Part shown: piece after piece, positions 42,079 through 51,046 of the stretch
How positions within the stretch are numbered: the first letter of the stretch is position 1
Layout: the number at the start of each line of letters is the position of its first letter
Origin: Candidatus Woesearchaeota archaeon
GTDB lineage: Archaea > Nanobdellota > Nanobdellia > Woesearchaeales > JAFGPW01
Length of the DNA: 64,000 nt
Direction of reading: 5' to 3'
NCBI GenBank assembly: GCA_016935985.1
Contig: JAFGPW010000001.1
Location: 152,861 to 216,860 of the forward strand
Program-made: the position numbers and the translations under genes
The notes under the pieces: generated by a model
Seen by the model: only the letters and a program-made list of their open reading frames with translations
The model's database searches: none
What the model was told of the DNA's origin: nothing

Positions 42079-43031
42079 GCACGGCAGGAGGGATCGGGCG
42101 GAAAGGGATGTTCTTCACGATCATCGCGTTCGCGCTCATCGGCTCCTTCGTCATCGGCTATCAGGCGTACGAGTACTATGCCTACCAGGAGGAGAGCCAC
42201 CTTGTCGAGACGCGGGTGAACACGATCAACACCTTCATCGGCGACCTGGAGCGCGACCTCGAGCGCAGCCTCTTCATCTCCTCGTTCCGGTCGCTGCTCG
42301 GCCTCTCGCAGCACGTGACCCGGACCGGCGAGTTCATCGGGGACTTCGACGCGATGTTCGCCGAGATCGTGCTCAACGGGACGATCAACGGATCCTACAC
42401 GAACCTGACCAAAGACTCCTATTTCTACGAGTGGGTATCGCGCGTCGAGGGCATCGGCCAGAACCTCAACATCCTGGCCTCGTTCTCGCCCCCGGACGTC
42501 TCGGTCTTCCAGGACACGCCCTGGTCGGTCAGGGTCGACCTCAACACCACGCTGACAGTCCAGGACAGCGACGGGATGGCGTCCTGGCAGCGGGACGAGC
42601 GGGTGTCGACGACCGTCTCGGTCATCGACTTCGAGGACCCCCTCTATTCCGTGCTCTCGAACAAGCGCATCATCAACACCATCAGGCAGACGCCGTACGA
42701 CGACTTCACCGACGGCGACAACGTGACCAACCTCGTGCTGCACATGGAAGGGTCCTACTACCGGCAGACCGACTACGGCCCGAGCTTCCTGATGCGGTTT
42801 GCCGGCAACCTCTCCAACGACCCGGCGGGCATGGGCATCGAGTCGATGATCAATTATGATGACCTGCTCATCAACGGCTTTCCTACCAACCGGAGCATCA
42901 TCGACCATGTCTACTGGCGCTGGCCGAACATCACGGCAGACCATTACCACATCAACCATACGAGCTTCATGCTCGACAACATCTCCGCACACCTGACCGA
43001 ATACGAGGCCGACCACCTGGCCTACAGATGA
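42069..43031 (+). CDS. Pseudopilin-like protein with N-terminal membrane helix
   Basis: A 320-residue protein beginning MAMSTAGGIGRKG and then MFFTIIAFALIGSFVIGYQAYEYY, a membrane helix near the N-terminus, followed by a helical stretch (SHLVETRVNTINTFIGDLERDLERSLF) and an extracellular domain with many sequons (NGTINGSYTNLT, NITADHYHINHTS). The start overlaps the VWA gene by 10 bp, so expression is coupled. Architecture resembles minor pilins without a recognisable class III cleavage motif. Confidence 0.7.
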   Translation: MAMSTAGGIGRKGMFFTIIAFALIGSFVIGYQAYEYYAYQEESHLVETRVNTINTFIGDLERDLERSLFISSFRSLLGLSQHVTRTGEFIGDFDAMFAEIVLNGTINGSYTNLTKDSYFYEWVSRVEGIGQNLNILASFSPPDVSVFQDTPWSVRVDLNTTLTVQDSDGMASWQRDERVSTTVSVIDFEDPLYSVLSNKRIINTIRQTPYDDFTDGDNVTNLVLHMEGSYYRQTDYGPSFLMRFAGNLSNDPAGMGIESMINYDDLLINGFPTNRSIIDHVYWRWPNITADHYHINHTSFMLDNISAHLTEYEADHLAYR

Positions 43032-43124
43032 GGGGTCCCGGCCCTGGTCGCCATCGGCTTCTTTTATAAAAGGGCGGCCGAAAACCACAAACTATATAAA
43101 GCGGATAGGCCCTTTTCCGAGCAT

Positions 43125-44366
43125 ATGGCAGATGAGAATCTCGTGATCGAGACCGGCGTCGACCGGCTCGTCTCCCTCGTCAATAAGAGGAAGAAGATCT
43201 CCATCCAGGACGCGGCGAAGCAGCTGGGCCTCTCGGTGCCGGTCATCGAGGAGTGGGCCGACTTCCTGGAGGAGGAAGGCATCATCTCACTCGAGTACAA
43301 GTTCGCGACGACCTACCTGGTGGAGCGCAAGCTCACCAAGAAGGAGGTCGAGAAGAAGGCGAAGGAGTTCCACGGCAAGAAGGACGCGTTCGTCAGGAAG
43401 GCGGAGACGACGCTTTCCTCCATCGAGCATTCGACCGAAGGGCTCGACGAGATCAGGGAGCAGTTCCTTGATATGAAGAAGGACCTGGGATTGGACCTCA
43501 AGCATGTGGAAGAGGAGCTCAAGGAGCTCGAGAACCTGGAGCGGCTGAAGAAGGAGATTGACAGCCAGATGAGCCAGCAGAAGGCCGATTTCCGCAAGAA
43601 GATAAACGAGATGGACGCCATGCTCGACCGGGAGCACCGGCGCTATGAGGAGATCCTCGACGAGATCGCGACCGAGAAGATCAAGCTCGAGGAGGAGCGA
43701 AGCGAGCTCCTCACCATCAAGGGCAAGGAGAACGAGCTCAAGAAGAAGCTCGACATGTTCAAGGGGACCATTGACATCCTCCGGGAGAAGATTGATGATG
43801 AGGAGGGCACCATCGGCATATCCGAGAAGCACATCCAGAAGCTCGAGGACATCTCCGACCGGATCAGGAAGGAGGTCGATTCCCACAAGCAGTCCTTCGA
43901 GCCCATGGTCAAGGAGTCCAAGGCGAAGCAGCAGGAGATCCTCGACCTGCAGAAGAGCATCGTCGAGAAGGTGATGCAGAAGCGGCAGGTCATCGAGAAC
44001 GAGGTGAAGAGCTCGCACCTCGCCTCCGACAAGTTCAAGCGGTTCTTCAACAAGAAGAACCTGATTGAGAGGCTCATCCGGAAGCTCACCGACGAGCGCG
44101 ACAAGCTCGAGGAGGAGCTCCAGGCCCTCATCAAGAAGGCGCACGCCTTCAACATCACGACGAAGTCGGCGGACGTCAAGAAGCACATCGCCGAGCTCAG
44201 CCAGAAGTTCAAGGAGATCGACAGGAAGAAGGGGTTCTTCGAGAGCGAGATTGGGAAGCTCACGAGCCTGATTACCGGCGCCGGCACGCAGGCGCCGGCA
44301 CGCGTCGAGCGGAAGGCAAGAAAGCCCTCGAAGAGGCCCGCGAGTCCTGCCAAGCGCAGGCGCTGA
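43125..44366 (+). CDS. Winged-helix protein with long coiled coil and basic tail
   Basis: A 413-residue cytoplasmic protein. Residues 1-66 form a winged helix-turn-helix domain (KISIQDAAKQLGLSVPVIEEWADFL, EEEGIISLEYKF). Residues 68-375 are a nearly unbroken coiled coil with Lys/Glu heptads. The end is basic (RKARKPSKRPASPAKRRR). It has its own TATA (ACTATATAAAG, about 43091-43101) but lies between pilin-like genes and the secretion ATPase. It could link DNA, chromosome or polar scaffold to the machine, or regulate it; function unknown. Hairpin GACGCC/GGCGTC after the stop. Confidence 0.75.
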   Translation: MADENLVIETGVDRLVSLVNKRKKISIQDAAKQLGLSVPVIEEWADFLEEEGIISLEYKFATTYLVERKLTKKEVEKKAKEFHGKKDAFVRKAETTLSSIEHSTEGLDEIREQFLDMKKDLGLDLKHVEEELKELENLERLKKEIDSQMSQQKADFRKKINEMDAMLDREHRRYEEILDEIATEKIKLEEERSELLTIKGKENELKKKLDMFKGTIDILREKIDDEEGTIGISEKHIQKLEDISDRIRKEVDSHKQSFEPMVKESKAKQQEILDLQKSIVEKVMQKRQVIENEVKSSHLASDKFKRFFNKKNLIERLIRKLTDERDKLEEELQALIKKAHAFNITTKSADVKKHIAELSQKFKEIDRKKGFFESEIGKLTSLITGAGTQAPARVERKARKPSKRPASPAKRRR

Positions 44367-44374
44367 AATCCTTC

Positions 44375-44394
44375 GGGACGCCGCAGGCGTCTCC
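44375..44394 (+). terminator. Intergenic GC hairpin
   Basis: GACGCC (44377-44382), loop GCA, GGCGTC (44386-44391), extended by weaker pairs on both sides, lies between the coiled-coil gene and the ATPase gene. No U-tract follows, so it is more likely a processing or stability element than a complete terminator. Confidence 0.35.
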
Positions 44395-44410
44395 CTCAGA
44401 GGGGTGGATT

Positions 44411-46333
44411 ATGGCAAAAAAAGGGGTGAAGAAGAGAGAGAAGGCTCGGTCGAGCTCTCCTCGCAGGAAGGACTCCGCCAGGGCGACCTCCTCGGCGAGG
44501 AGGAAGGCGGCGGGACGGAAGGGCGGCGGCCGCGCCGCGAAGGAATCGGAAAAGCGCGTCCGCAACCGGCCGCTCATCGGCCCGGAGACGCGGGTACGGA
44601 CTCTCGACAAGTACGCCTTCGACTCTTCCGGGATGCCTATCAGCATCGCCATCTACGCGACCCAAGGAGAGTTCGTCCCCATCTATGAGGTCACCATCGC
44701 TTCCATCTCGAAGACCACCGAGATCATCCTCGAGAAGATCCGGCGGCAGCTCATCAAGCAGGTCAATCTCGGCATGGTCGACATCGTCGACATCAAGGAG
44801 ACGAACGTCGTCGAGGACCGGTTCAAGGAGACCATCAGGGACCTGATCGAGAAGTACTTCCCGGACATCAACGAGAAGAACGAGGAGTTCCTGACCACTT
44901 ACCTCATCCAGAAGTCCCTCGGCCTCGGGAACATCGAGATCCTGATGGCCGACAAGCAGCTGGAGGAGATCGTCGTCAACAGCGCGGACGAGCCGGTCTG
45001 GGTCTACCACAAGAAGCACGGCTGGCTCAAGACCAACTTCACGCTGCGCGACGAGGACCAGACCAAGCACTACGCCACGATGATCGGCAGGAAGGTCGGC
45101 CGGCAGATAACCGTTCTCGAGCCCCTGCTCGACGCCCACCTCTCCGAGGGCGACCGCGTGAACGCGACGCTCATGCCCATCTCGACGATGGGGAACACGA
45201 TCACCATCAGGAAGTTCTCGCGCGACCCGCTCACCATCACCCATTTCATCAAGTACAAGACCCTCTCCGCCGAGGCCGCCGCCCTCATCTGGCACTGCAT
45301 GCAGTACGAGCTCTCGGCGATCATCTCAGGCGGCACGGCGTCGGGAAAGACCTCGATGCTCAACGTGCTCGCGAACTTCTTCCCGCCCAACCAGCGCATC
45401 ATCTCGATCGAGGACACGCGGGAGCTGCGCCTCCCTAAGTACCTGCACTGGGTGCCGATGTCGACCCGGCTCCCCAACGCCGAGGGGAGGGGCGAGATCA
45501 CGATGGAGCACCTGCTGGTCAACGCGCTCCGCCAGCGGCCCGACCGCATCCTCGTGGGCGAGGTCAGGCGCAAGCGCGAGGCGGAGACCCTCTTCGAGGC
45601 GATCCACACCGGCCACTCCTGCTACGCGACCTTCCACGCGAACACCGCTGCGGAGACCCTCAACAGGCTGACCAACCCGCCGATCGATGTCCCGAAGACC
45701 ATGATGCCCGCGATCAGCATGATCATCCAGCAGTTCAGGAACAGGCGGACGGGCCTTCGCCGCACCTTCCAGATCGCGGAGATCACTGAGGCGGGCGAGG
45801 CGAACACGATCCTCCAGTACGAGCCGAAGCGGGACATCCTGGTCGAGCGGCACAAGTCCCAGCAGTTGATGGACACGCTCGAGCTCTACACCGGCTCCAC
45901 CCCCCGTGAGATCAACTACGCGCTGAAGGAGAAGGTCTCGATCCTCAAGTACCTCGTCAAGCAGCAGGTGGAGGACATCGACTCGGTCGGCCGCGTGATG
46001 GCTGAATTCTACGTCAACCGGCTCAATCTCATGCGCTTCGTGCGCTCCGGCGCCTCGTTCCTCAAGCACGTGCGCGACATGACGCCGGCGCTGGCGCAGG
46101 CCCCCTCCGCTAAGACCATCCCATCGGAAGAGGGAGAGAGGGGGAAAGGAAGCGCGGCAACGGCGCCGGCGAAGGGCACGCGCCAGGAGGGGTTGACGCT
46201 CGCCGAGAAGTTCGCGGCGAGGAAGGCGGAGAAGGAGAAGGCGCATGCCGGAGCAGAGGAGCGCCACGGGGACAGGAAGCGCGGCGGCATCGCCAAGCTC
46301 TTCTCCCACAAGGGGAAGAGAGACAATGAATGA
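44411..46333 (+). CDS. Type II/IV secretion-family ATPase (GspE/VirB11-type)
   Basis: A 640-residue motor ATPase. Residues 1-50 are a Lys/Arg/Ser-rich tail. The N-domain (about 70-300) leads to the catalytic domain with Walker A SGGTASGKTSML, Asp box ISIEDTRELRLP, Walker B region RILVGEVRRKREAETLFEA and His box TGHSCYATFHAN. It ends with another charged low-complexity stretch. Such ATPases drive assembly of archaeal type IV pili/archaella with a TadC/FlaJ-type platform. Two platform genes follow. Start ATG 44411 follows GGGGTGG. Confidence 0.93.
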   Translation: MAKKGVKKREKARSSSPRRKDSARATSSARRKAAGRKGGGRAAKESEKRVRNRPLIGPETRVRTLDKYAFDSSGMPISIAIYATQGEFVPIYEVTIASISKTTEIILEKIRRQLIKQVNLGMVDIVDIKETNVVEDRFKETIRDLIEKYFPDINEKNEEFLTTYLIQKSLGLGNIEILMADKQLEEIVVNSADEPVWVYHKKHGWLKTNFTLRDEDQTKHYATMIGRKVGRQITVLEPLLDAHLSEGDRVNATLMPISTMGNTITIRKFSRDPLTITHFIKYKTLSAEAAALIWHCMQYELSAIISGGTASGKTSMLNVLANFFPPNQRIISIEDTRELRLPKYLHWVPMSTRLPNAEGRGEITMEHLLVNALRQRPDRILVGEVRRKREAETLFEAIHTGHSCYATFHANTAAETLNRLTNPPIDVPKTMMPAISMIIQQFRNRRTGLRRTFQIAEITEAGEANTILQYEPKRDILVERHKSQQLMDTLELYTGSTPREINYALKEKVSILKYLVKQQVEDIDSVGRVMAEFYVNRLNLMRFVRSGASFLKHVRDMTPALAQAPSAKTIPSEEGERGKGSAATAPAKGTRQEGLTLAEKFAARKAEKEKAHAGAEERHGDRKRGGIAKLFSHKGKRDNE

Positions 46334-46379
46334 AACGAAGGGCTCCCATAAGGCCGGATCCCAGGGGTGAGGAGGCACT

Positions 46380-47195
46380 ATCGCATCGAGCATATTCTAC
46401 CGGATCGCAGCGAGCATACCCGGCATCCGCATGAATCTCATGATGGCCGGGATGATCGACGAGCCTGAGCAGTTCGTCCGGCGGACATTCACCGCCTCCC
46501 TCTACATGTCGCTCGGGCTCTCGTTCATCCTCCTCATGTTATTCGCGAAGATAGGAATCAGCCTGCTCCTCATCCCCGCCCTGCTGCCGCTGATCTTCGT
46601 CATGCTCTTCCTCTACATGCTCAAGTACCCCGACATGATCATCCTGAAGCGGCAGAAGCAGATCTCGCGGGAGATTGTCTTCGCCGGGCGGTTCCTGATA
46701 ATCGAGCTCGAGTCCGGCGTCCCGCTCTACGAGACATTCATCAACGTCGCGAAGAACTATGAGGGCATCGGCATCTACTTTAAGGAGGTGATCGACAAGG
46801 TCAACATGGGCATCCCCTTCGAGCAGGCGCTCAACGAGGCGACCGAGATGGCGCCGTCGCCGGACCTGCGCAAGATCATGTGGCAGGTCCTCAACTCCAT
46901 GAAGACCGGCTCCGACGTCACCAAGTCGCTCAACGCGGTGATCGACCAGATCACGCGCGAGCAGAAGATCCTCGTCGCCGAGTACGGCCGCAAGCTCAAC
47001 CCGCTCGCCATGTTCTACATGATGGTGGCGGTGATCATCCCCTCGCTCGGCATGACGCTGCTCATGATCATGGCGACCTTCGTCGGCTTCCAGCTCTCGC
47101 TCACCATCCTGCTGATCCTCGCAGGGTTCCTCGGTTTCATGCAGTTCATGTTCCTCTCGATCATACGGTCATCACGGCCGCCGGTCGACATATGA
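46380..47195 (+). CDS. TadC/FlaJ-type (T2SSF) membrane platform protein
   Basis: A protein of about 271 residues with a T2SSF domain (FLIIELESGVPLYETFINVA, VIDKVNMGIPFEQALNEA, MWQVLNSMKTGSDVTKSLNAV) flanked by hydrophobic pairs: 2 segments near the N-terminus and 2 near the C-terminus. The first available ATG (46431) would cut away a conserved-looking N-terminal segment, SIFYRIAASIPGIRM. GGTGAGGAGG at 46366-46375 points to a start at ATC 46380, which is an unusual codon; a true ATG may have been altered. It forms the inner-membrane platform with the next gene. Confidence 0.85.
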   Translation: MASSIFYRIAASIPGIRMNLMMAGMIDEPEQFVRRTFTASLYMSLGLSFILLMLFAKIGISLLLIPALLPLIFVMLFLYMLKYPDMIILKRQKQISREIVFAGRFLIIELESGVPLYETFINVAKNYEGIGIYFKEVIDKVNMGIPFEQALNEATEMAPSPDLRKIMWQVLNSMKTGSDVTKSLNAVIDQITREQKILVAEYGRKLNPLAMFYMMVAVIIPSLGMTLLMIMATFVGFQLSLTILLILAGFLGFMQFMFLSIIRSSRPPVDI

Positions 47196-47213
47196 CATCG
47201 GTACGACACCACC

Positions 47214-48623
47214 ATGGCTGACGACCTCCAGCGGCGGTTCGCCGCTTACAAGAAACGCAAGGCGAAGGAGATGAAGAGCCGGAGGCCGGTGAGGCATGGG
47301 GGAACGGACCGCAGCCGGAAGGCCCTCGACGACCTCAGGCATGAGGTGCGAGAGCGGAAGAGGCCCTTCCTCGCCCGGATGTTCGGGCGCAAGGAGGCCC
47401 CAAAGGCCGCCGCGCCAGCGCCGCCGGAGAAGGGGAAGGCGCGCGCCGAAGCCCCGGGGAAGCCGGAACGTCCCAGGAAGCAGGCACGCGCCGGTCTCTT
47501 CGCCAAGATCAAGGAGAAGAAGGAGTACGAGCGGCTCAAGACCGAGATCGAGAGAAAGGCGAAGACCAAGGCAAAGGACCCCGATGTCACGGTTACCGCG
47601 TTCAGGATCAAGCGCAAGCGGCACAGGCGCAAGCTCACCGCATCGGAGAAGCGGCGCCGGCTGAAGACCTACCTCGAGAAGGCCGGGTACGATGTCAACG
47701 AGCAGCAGGCCTACAAGAGCATCTTCCGCCTTTCGATCCTGCTCGGCTTCGTCGCGACCGGCATCTTCATCTACAAGCAGGTCGGGCTCGAGCAGTCCAT
47801 CTGGTATGTCCTCACGACCGTGCTCATCATCTGGAGCTTCGGCTTCCTGCTCATCCTGCTGAGCCTGTGGGTCGTCTTCTATGTCATCATCGACTTCCAG
47901 ATCGTGAAGCGCCGGTTCGAGCTCGAGGAGGTGCTGCCTGACTACCTGCAGCTCACGTCCGCGAACATCAGGGCCGGCATGCCGATCGACCGGGCGCTCT
48001 GGTTCGCCGTGCGGCCGCGCTTCGGCGTGCTCGCGAGGGAAATCGAGGACGTCGCGAAGCAGACGCTCTCCGGGGTCGAGCTAAAAGACGCGCTCCTCAA
48101 CTTCACCATGAGGTACGATTCCACGGTGCTGAAGCGCTCGGTGTCGCTGCTCGTCGAGGGGCTCGATGCCGGCGGCGAGATCGGCGACCTGCTCAACAAG
48201 ATCTCGCTCGACATCCAAGAGACGCGGATCATGAAGAAGGAGATGGCGGCGAACGTGACGACCTATGTCATCTTCATCACCTTCGCCTCAATCATCGCCG
48301 CGCCCTTCCTCTTCGGCCTCTCCTACACCCTCCTCTCGATCATCCAAGGCATCACGTCGAACATCGACACGAGCAGCCTCTCCGGCGGCATGGGCTTCGC
48401 GCTCACGAGCGACGCGGTCTCGCTCGCCGACTTCCGGTTCTTCGCGATAACGACGCTCACGGTCACCTCCTTCTTCTCGAGCGCGATCGTCGCGACCATC
48501 AAGAAGGGGAACATCGTCGAGGGGGTCAGGTACATCCCGGTCTTCATCACCACCGCGATCGTGCTCTTCCTCATCGCGGTGCGGCTCCTCGGCGCCATGA
48601 TGGGGAACATGCTCCAGTTCTGA
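47214..48623 (+). CDS. TadC/FlaJ-type (T2SSF) membrane platform protein with basic N-terminus
   Basis: A 469-residue platform protein. Residues 1-150 are very basic and low in complexity (Lys/Arg/Ala/Pro), then a short cytoplasmic region, two membrane segments (about 166-225), a T2SSF domain (LPDYLQLTSANIRAGMPIDRAL, VAKQTLSGVELKDALLNF, LVEGLDAGGEIGDLLNKIS) and three further membrane segments (about 340-465). In many archaea one FlaJ-type gene carries two T2SSF domains; here they are split over two adjacent genes of unequal size. ATG 47214 lies 18 bp after the previous stop. Confidence 0.9.
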   Translation: MADDLQRRFAAYKKRKAKEMKSRRPVRHGGTDRSRKALDDLRHEVRERKRPFLARMFGRKEAPKAAAPAPPEKGKARAEAPGKPERPRKQARAGLFAKIKEKKEYERLKTEIERKAKTKAKDPDVTVTAFRIKRKRHRRKLTASEKRRRLKTYLEKAGYDVNEQQAYKSIFRLSILLGFVATGIFIYKQVGLEQSIWYVLTTVLIIWSFGFLLILLSLWVVFYVIIDFQIVKRRFELEEVLPDYLQLTSANIRAGMPIDRALWFAVRPRFGVLAREIEDVAKQTLSGVELKDALLNFTMRYDSTVLKRSVSLLVEGLDAGGEIGDLLNKISLDIQETRIMKKEMAANVTTYVIFITFASIIAAPFLFGLSYTLLSIIQGITSNIDTSSLSGGMGFALTSDAVSLADFRFFAITTLTVTSFFSSAIVATIKKGNIVEGVRYIPVFITTAIVLFLIAVRLLGAMMGNMLQF

Positions 48624-48801
48624 GCAGGAATGCCCAACAAAATCCAGTATACGGAAAAGTATAATACTATATACATTAACCAAAACATTTAAATATGAGT
48701 TCTCCCCCTAGCGAGCATATATCTTTGTTACACGCAATCGGAAGAGAGTATCTAGGGAGACACTCTAGCGATTATGCAACAGGAAAAGAGGTGAAAGGAG
48801 C
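48624..48801 (+). promoter_or_regulatory. Promoter and structured leader of the major pilin
   Basis: AT-rich gap before the pilin gene. ACATTTAAATATG at about 48686-48698 is a strong TATA element; transcription start near 48720 leaves an 80-nt leader, much longer than usual in this genome. The leader has an AGAGT/ACTCT hairpin (48745-48766) and ends GAGGTGAAAGGAGC before ATG. This suggests high, separately regulated expression and a stable mRNA. Confidence 0.6.
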
Positions 48802-49239
48802 ATGTCGAAGAAAGCCCAGGCAGCTATGGAGTTTCTGATGACCTATGGTTGGGCAATCCTCGTCGTCCTTGCGGCAATCGGCGCGCTCGCCTATTTCGGC
48901 GTCCTCAGCCCCGACCGGTTCATGCCGACCAAGTGCACGGCTTCAGGAGGATTCTCATGCATCGACCACAAGGTCACCGCGACGAACGTCCAGCTGTACA
49001 TGCAGCAGAATCTAGGGTTCGACGCGACCGACGTCGTCATCGAGCTTAGGAGCGTGGATGGCACGTTGTGCGGCACCAACACGACCAACGCGAGCTATAC
49101 CAATGGCCAGCAGTTCACCGCGACGTTCACCTGCGCCAACGCAGGGACATTCAAGGGCGACATGAAGATTTGGTATGTCAACTCGAACACGAATGTCGGA
49201 CACGTGACCTCGGGTTCGGTCACCGGACGTGTCGAGTGA
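48802..49239 (+). CDS. Major pilin, class III signal peptide
   Basis: A 145-residue pilin. The N-terminus MSKKAQAAMEFLMTYGWAIL has the class III motif (processing before Gln) and a ~25-residue assembly helix ending AYFGVL. The extracellular domain is small and Thr/Asn-rich with four cysteines (KCTASGGFSC, GTLCGTN, FTCANAG), likely two disulphides. GAGGTGA lies 7 nt upstream of the ATG. Its own strong promoter and leader, and the T-rich stretch after the stop (about 49252-49262), suggest a separate abundant transcript encoding the main filament subunit. Confidence 0.88.
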   Translation: MSKKAQAAMEFLMTYGWAILVVLAAIGALAYFGVLSPDRFMPTKCTASGGFSCIDHKVTATNVQLYMQQNLGFDATDVVIELRSVDGTLCGTNTTNASYTNGQQFTATFTCANAGTFKGDMKIWYVNSNTNVGHVTSGSVTGRVE

Positions 49240-49318
49240 GCCTGCGTTTCCCTTTTTTTCTTCTCCTTTTTCCCTTCGCGTCCCTGGCAAGGGACCGCAC
49301 GGCGGGGCGGGTGTCATC

Positions 49319-50998
49319 ATGAGAATGGGAAGCGGCAGGACGGCTGGCGTCCGGCATCCATCCCGTCACATCCTCACCCTCATCATCCTCGCGGCGATAG
49401 CATCATTCTTCCCAGCCGCACACGGCGTCTACAACGAGACTATCTATGAGGGATGGGTCAACCAGAGCGAGCCCTTCGAGGCCGAGGGCTATGAGTTCCG
49501 GACGACGCTCATATTCGAGCGCGAGGACATAATGCTCAGGTATCCTCCGGCGGAGATCGTGGTCGTCAGGAACGGCACCTGCTATCACGCCCCCGGCGAG
49601 GTCTTCATACTCTGCGTCGACAACTTCAGGTACATTCTCGACGGTGAGGTCGTCCCCGAGGACATCCACGCGAAGGACCTCTCCGCGCAGATCGACGTCC
49701 GTATCATGATGACCAAGCCAAGGATCGAGGTGATGAGGGAGATCGCACCGCTCTCACCCGCCATCGGCGACCTCATCGACATCACGACCACGGTCGCGAA
49801 CGTCGGCGGCATGAAGGCGAATGTCACCCTCATCGACGAGTTCGGAGGGAGGTTCATGATAGAGGGGTTCTCCGGCGCCTGTGGCAGGACCGGTACCGCG
49901 ATCATCCAGTCAGGCACCCTCGCGCAGGGGCAGGAGTGGGAATGCCAGTACCGGCTCAGGGCGCTCGAGCCTGGCAGCTACCGGTCGAACGCGACCGCGA
50001 CGTACCACGACGGCATCGAGGAGATGCGGGCCATAGACGCGCAGACAATCGCGGTCGGCGACTTCTCGGTCGGGCTCGAGAGCAACATCTCCAACACCAG
50101 CGTCGGCAAGGGCATGCCGGTCGTCTTCCAGGAGACCCTCTCCGCGTCCGGTGGCGCGACGCTCGAGGAGATCAGGATCATTATCCCGAAAGCCCTTGAC
50201 CTCATCAGCCATTCCGACATCTTCAGGGTCGAGGAGAACGCCGCCCGGCGGGCGCTCATCCACAGCGCGAACGCGGCCCCCGAGGACTATGACGGCCTCA
50301 CTTATTCCTTCACGGTGGCAGGACGGCTCCTCGGCAACCACACCGTGACGCGGACGCTCTCCTATATCCTCAACGGGTACCGGAAGAACACCACGGCGAC
50401 GACGGGCATCGCGGTCTCGGAGCCCATGCTCTTCGTCACCGGCGTCCCCGACGCGATCGACACCATGGACTCGGTGCAGTTCGCGCTCAGGATCGCGAAC
50501 CCAGGCATGCCAGTGAAGGGCATCAGGCCGAACATCGGGACGACGCTCCCCCTCGAGGACATGAACATGGACTTTTCCGAGCTCAAGACCAACCATCACC
50601 GCACGCTCTACATACGACTCGACATCGAGGCCCTCGATGCGGCGTTCACGGTGCCTGCAGGGAATGCCTCGAACGCCTCCGATGCGGCCCAAGCGCCCTT
50701 GCCGACCGTCCTGAAGAACATCACCTTCCCGCTGAACATCACCGTCCGCTACGAGACCCTGGAGGGCGAACGGCTGCAGGTGAGCCAAGAGCATAGCGTT
50801 CTGGTCAGCCACACGCCGCATTCTGTCAAGGAGGCGCCGCCGCCGGTCGACCTCGACGCCCCGAGCGCTGAGGAGGGCGAAGGACAGAGCGAGGAGTCCA
50901 CGCAGCTCCTCACCCTGATCATCGTGATCGTCGGGCTCGTGGTGATGATAGGCGCCGGCATGCTCTTCACCGGGCTCCATTTCAGGACGCGCGACTGA
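49319..50998 (+). CDS. Secreted, membrane-anchored surface protein with Ig-like domains
   Basis: A 559-residue protein with a signal peptide (basic start, LTLIILAAIASFF, cleavage likely after AAHG), an ectodomain of strand-rich Ig-like units (DLIDITTTVANVGG, MPVVFQETLSASGG, DSVQFALRIANPG) with two or three cysteine pairs and several sequons, an acidic linker (PSAEEGEGQSEES) and a C-terminal membrane helix (LTLIIVIVGLVVMIGAGMLF). ATG 49319 is chosen; ATG 49325 is in frame. Position at the end of the pilus locus suggests an associated surface role. Confidence 0.75.
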   Translation: MRMGSGRTAGVRHPSRHILTLIILAAIASFFPAAHGVYNETIYEGWVNQSEPFEAEGYEFRTTLIFEREDIMLRYPPAEIVVVRNGTCYHAPGEVFILCVDNFRYILDGEVVPEDIHAKDLSAQIDVRIMMTKPRIEVMREIAPLSPAIGDLIDITTTVANVGGMKANVTLIDEFGGRFMIEGFSGACGRTGTAIIQSGTLAQGQEWECQYRLRALEPGSYRSNATATYHDGIEEMRAIDAQTIAVGDFSVGLESNISNTSVGKGMPVVFQETLSASGGATLEEIRIIIPKALDLISHSDIFRVEENAARRALIHSANAAPEDYDGLTYSFTVAGRLLGNHTVTRTLSYILNGYRKNTTATTGIAVSEPMLFVTGVPDAIDTMDSVQFALRIANPGMPVKGIRPNIGTTLPLEDMNMDFSELKTNHHRTLYIRLDIEALDAAFTVPAGNASNASDAAQAPLPTVLKNITFPLNITVRYETLEGERLQVSQEHSVLVSHTPHSVKEAPPPVDLDAPSAEEGEGQSEESTQLLTLIIVIVGLVVMIGAGMLFTGLHFRTRD

Positions 50999-51046
50999 GC
51001 CGGATGACCCGAAGGTTTTTATAGCCGGCTGGCCTCACCCAGCACT

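Noticed and set aside
44396..45295. Long minus-strand frame opposite the secretion ATPase
   Set aside because: Leu/Asp/Val-rich shadow of a clear ATPase with Walker motifs on the plus strand.
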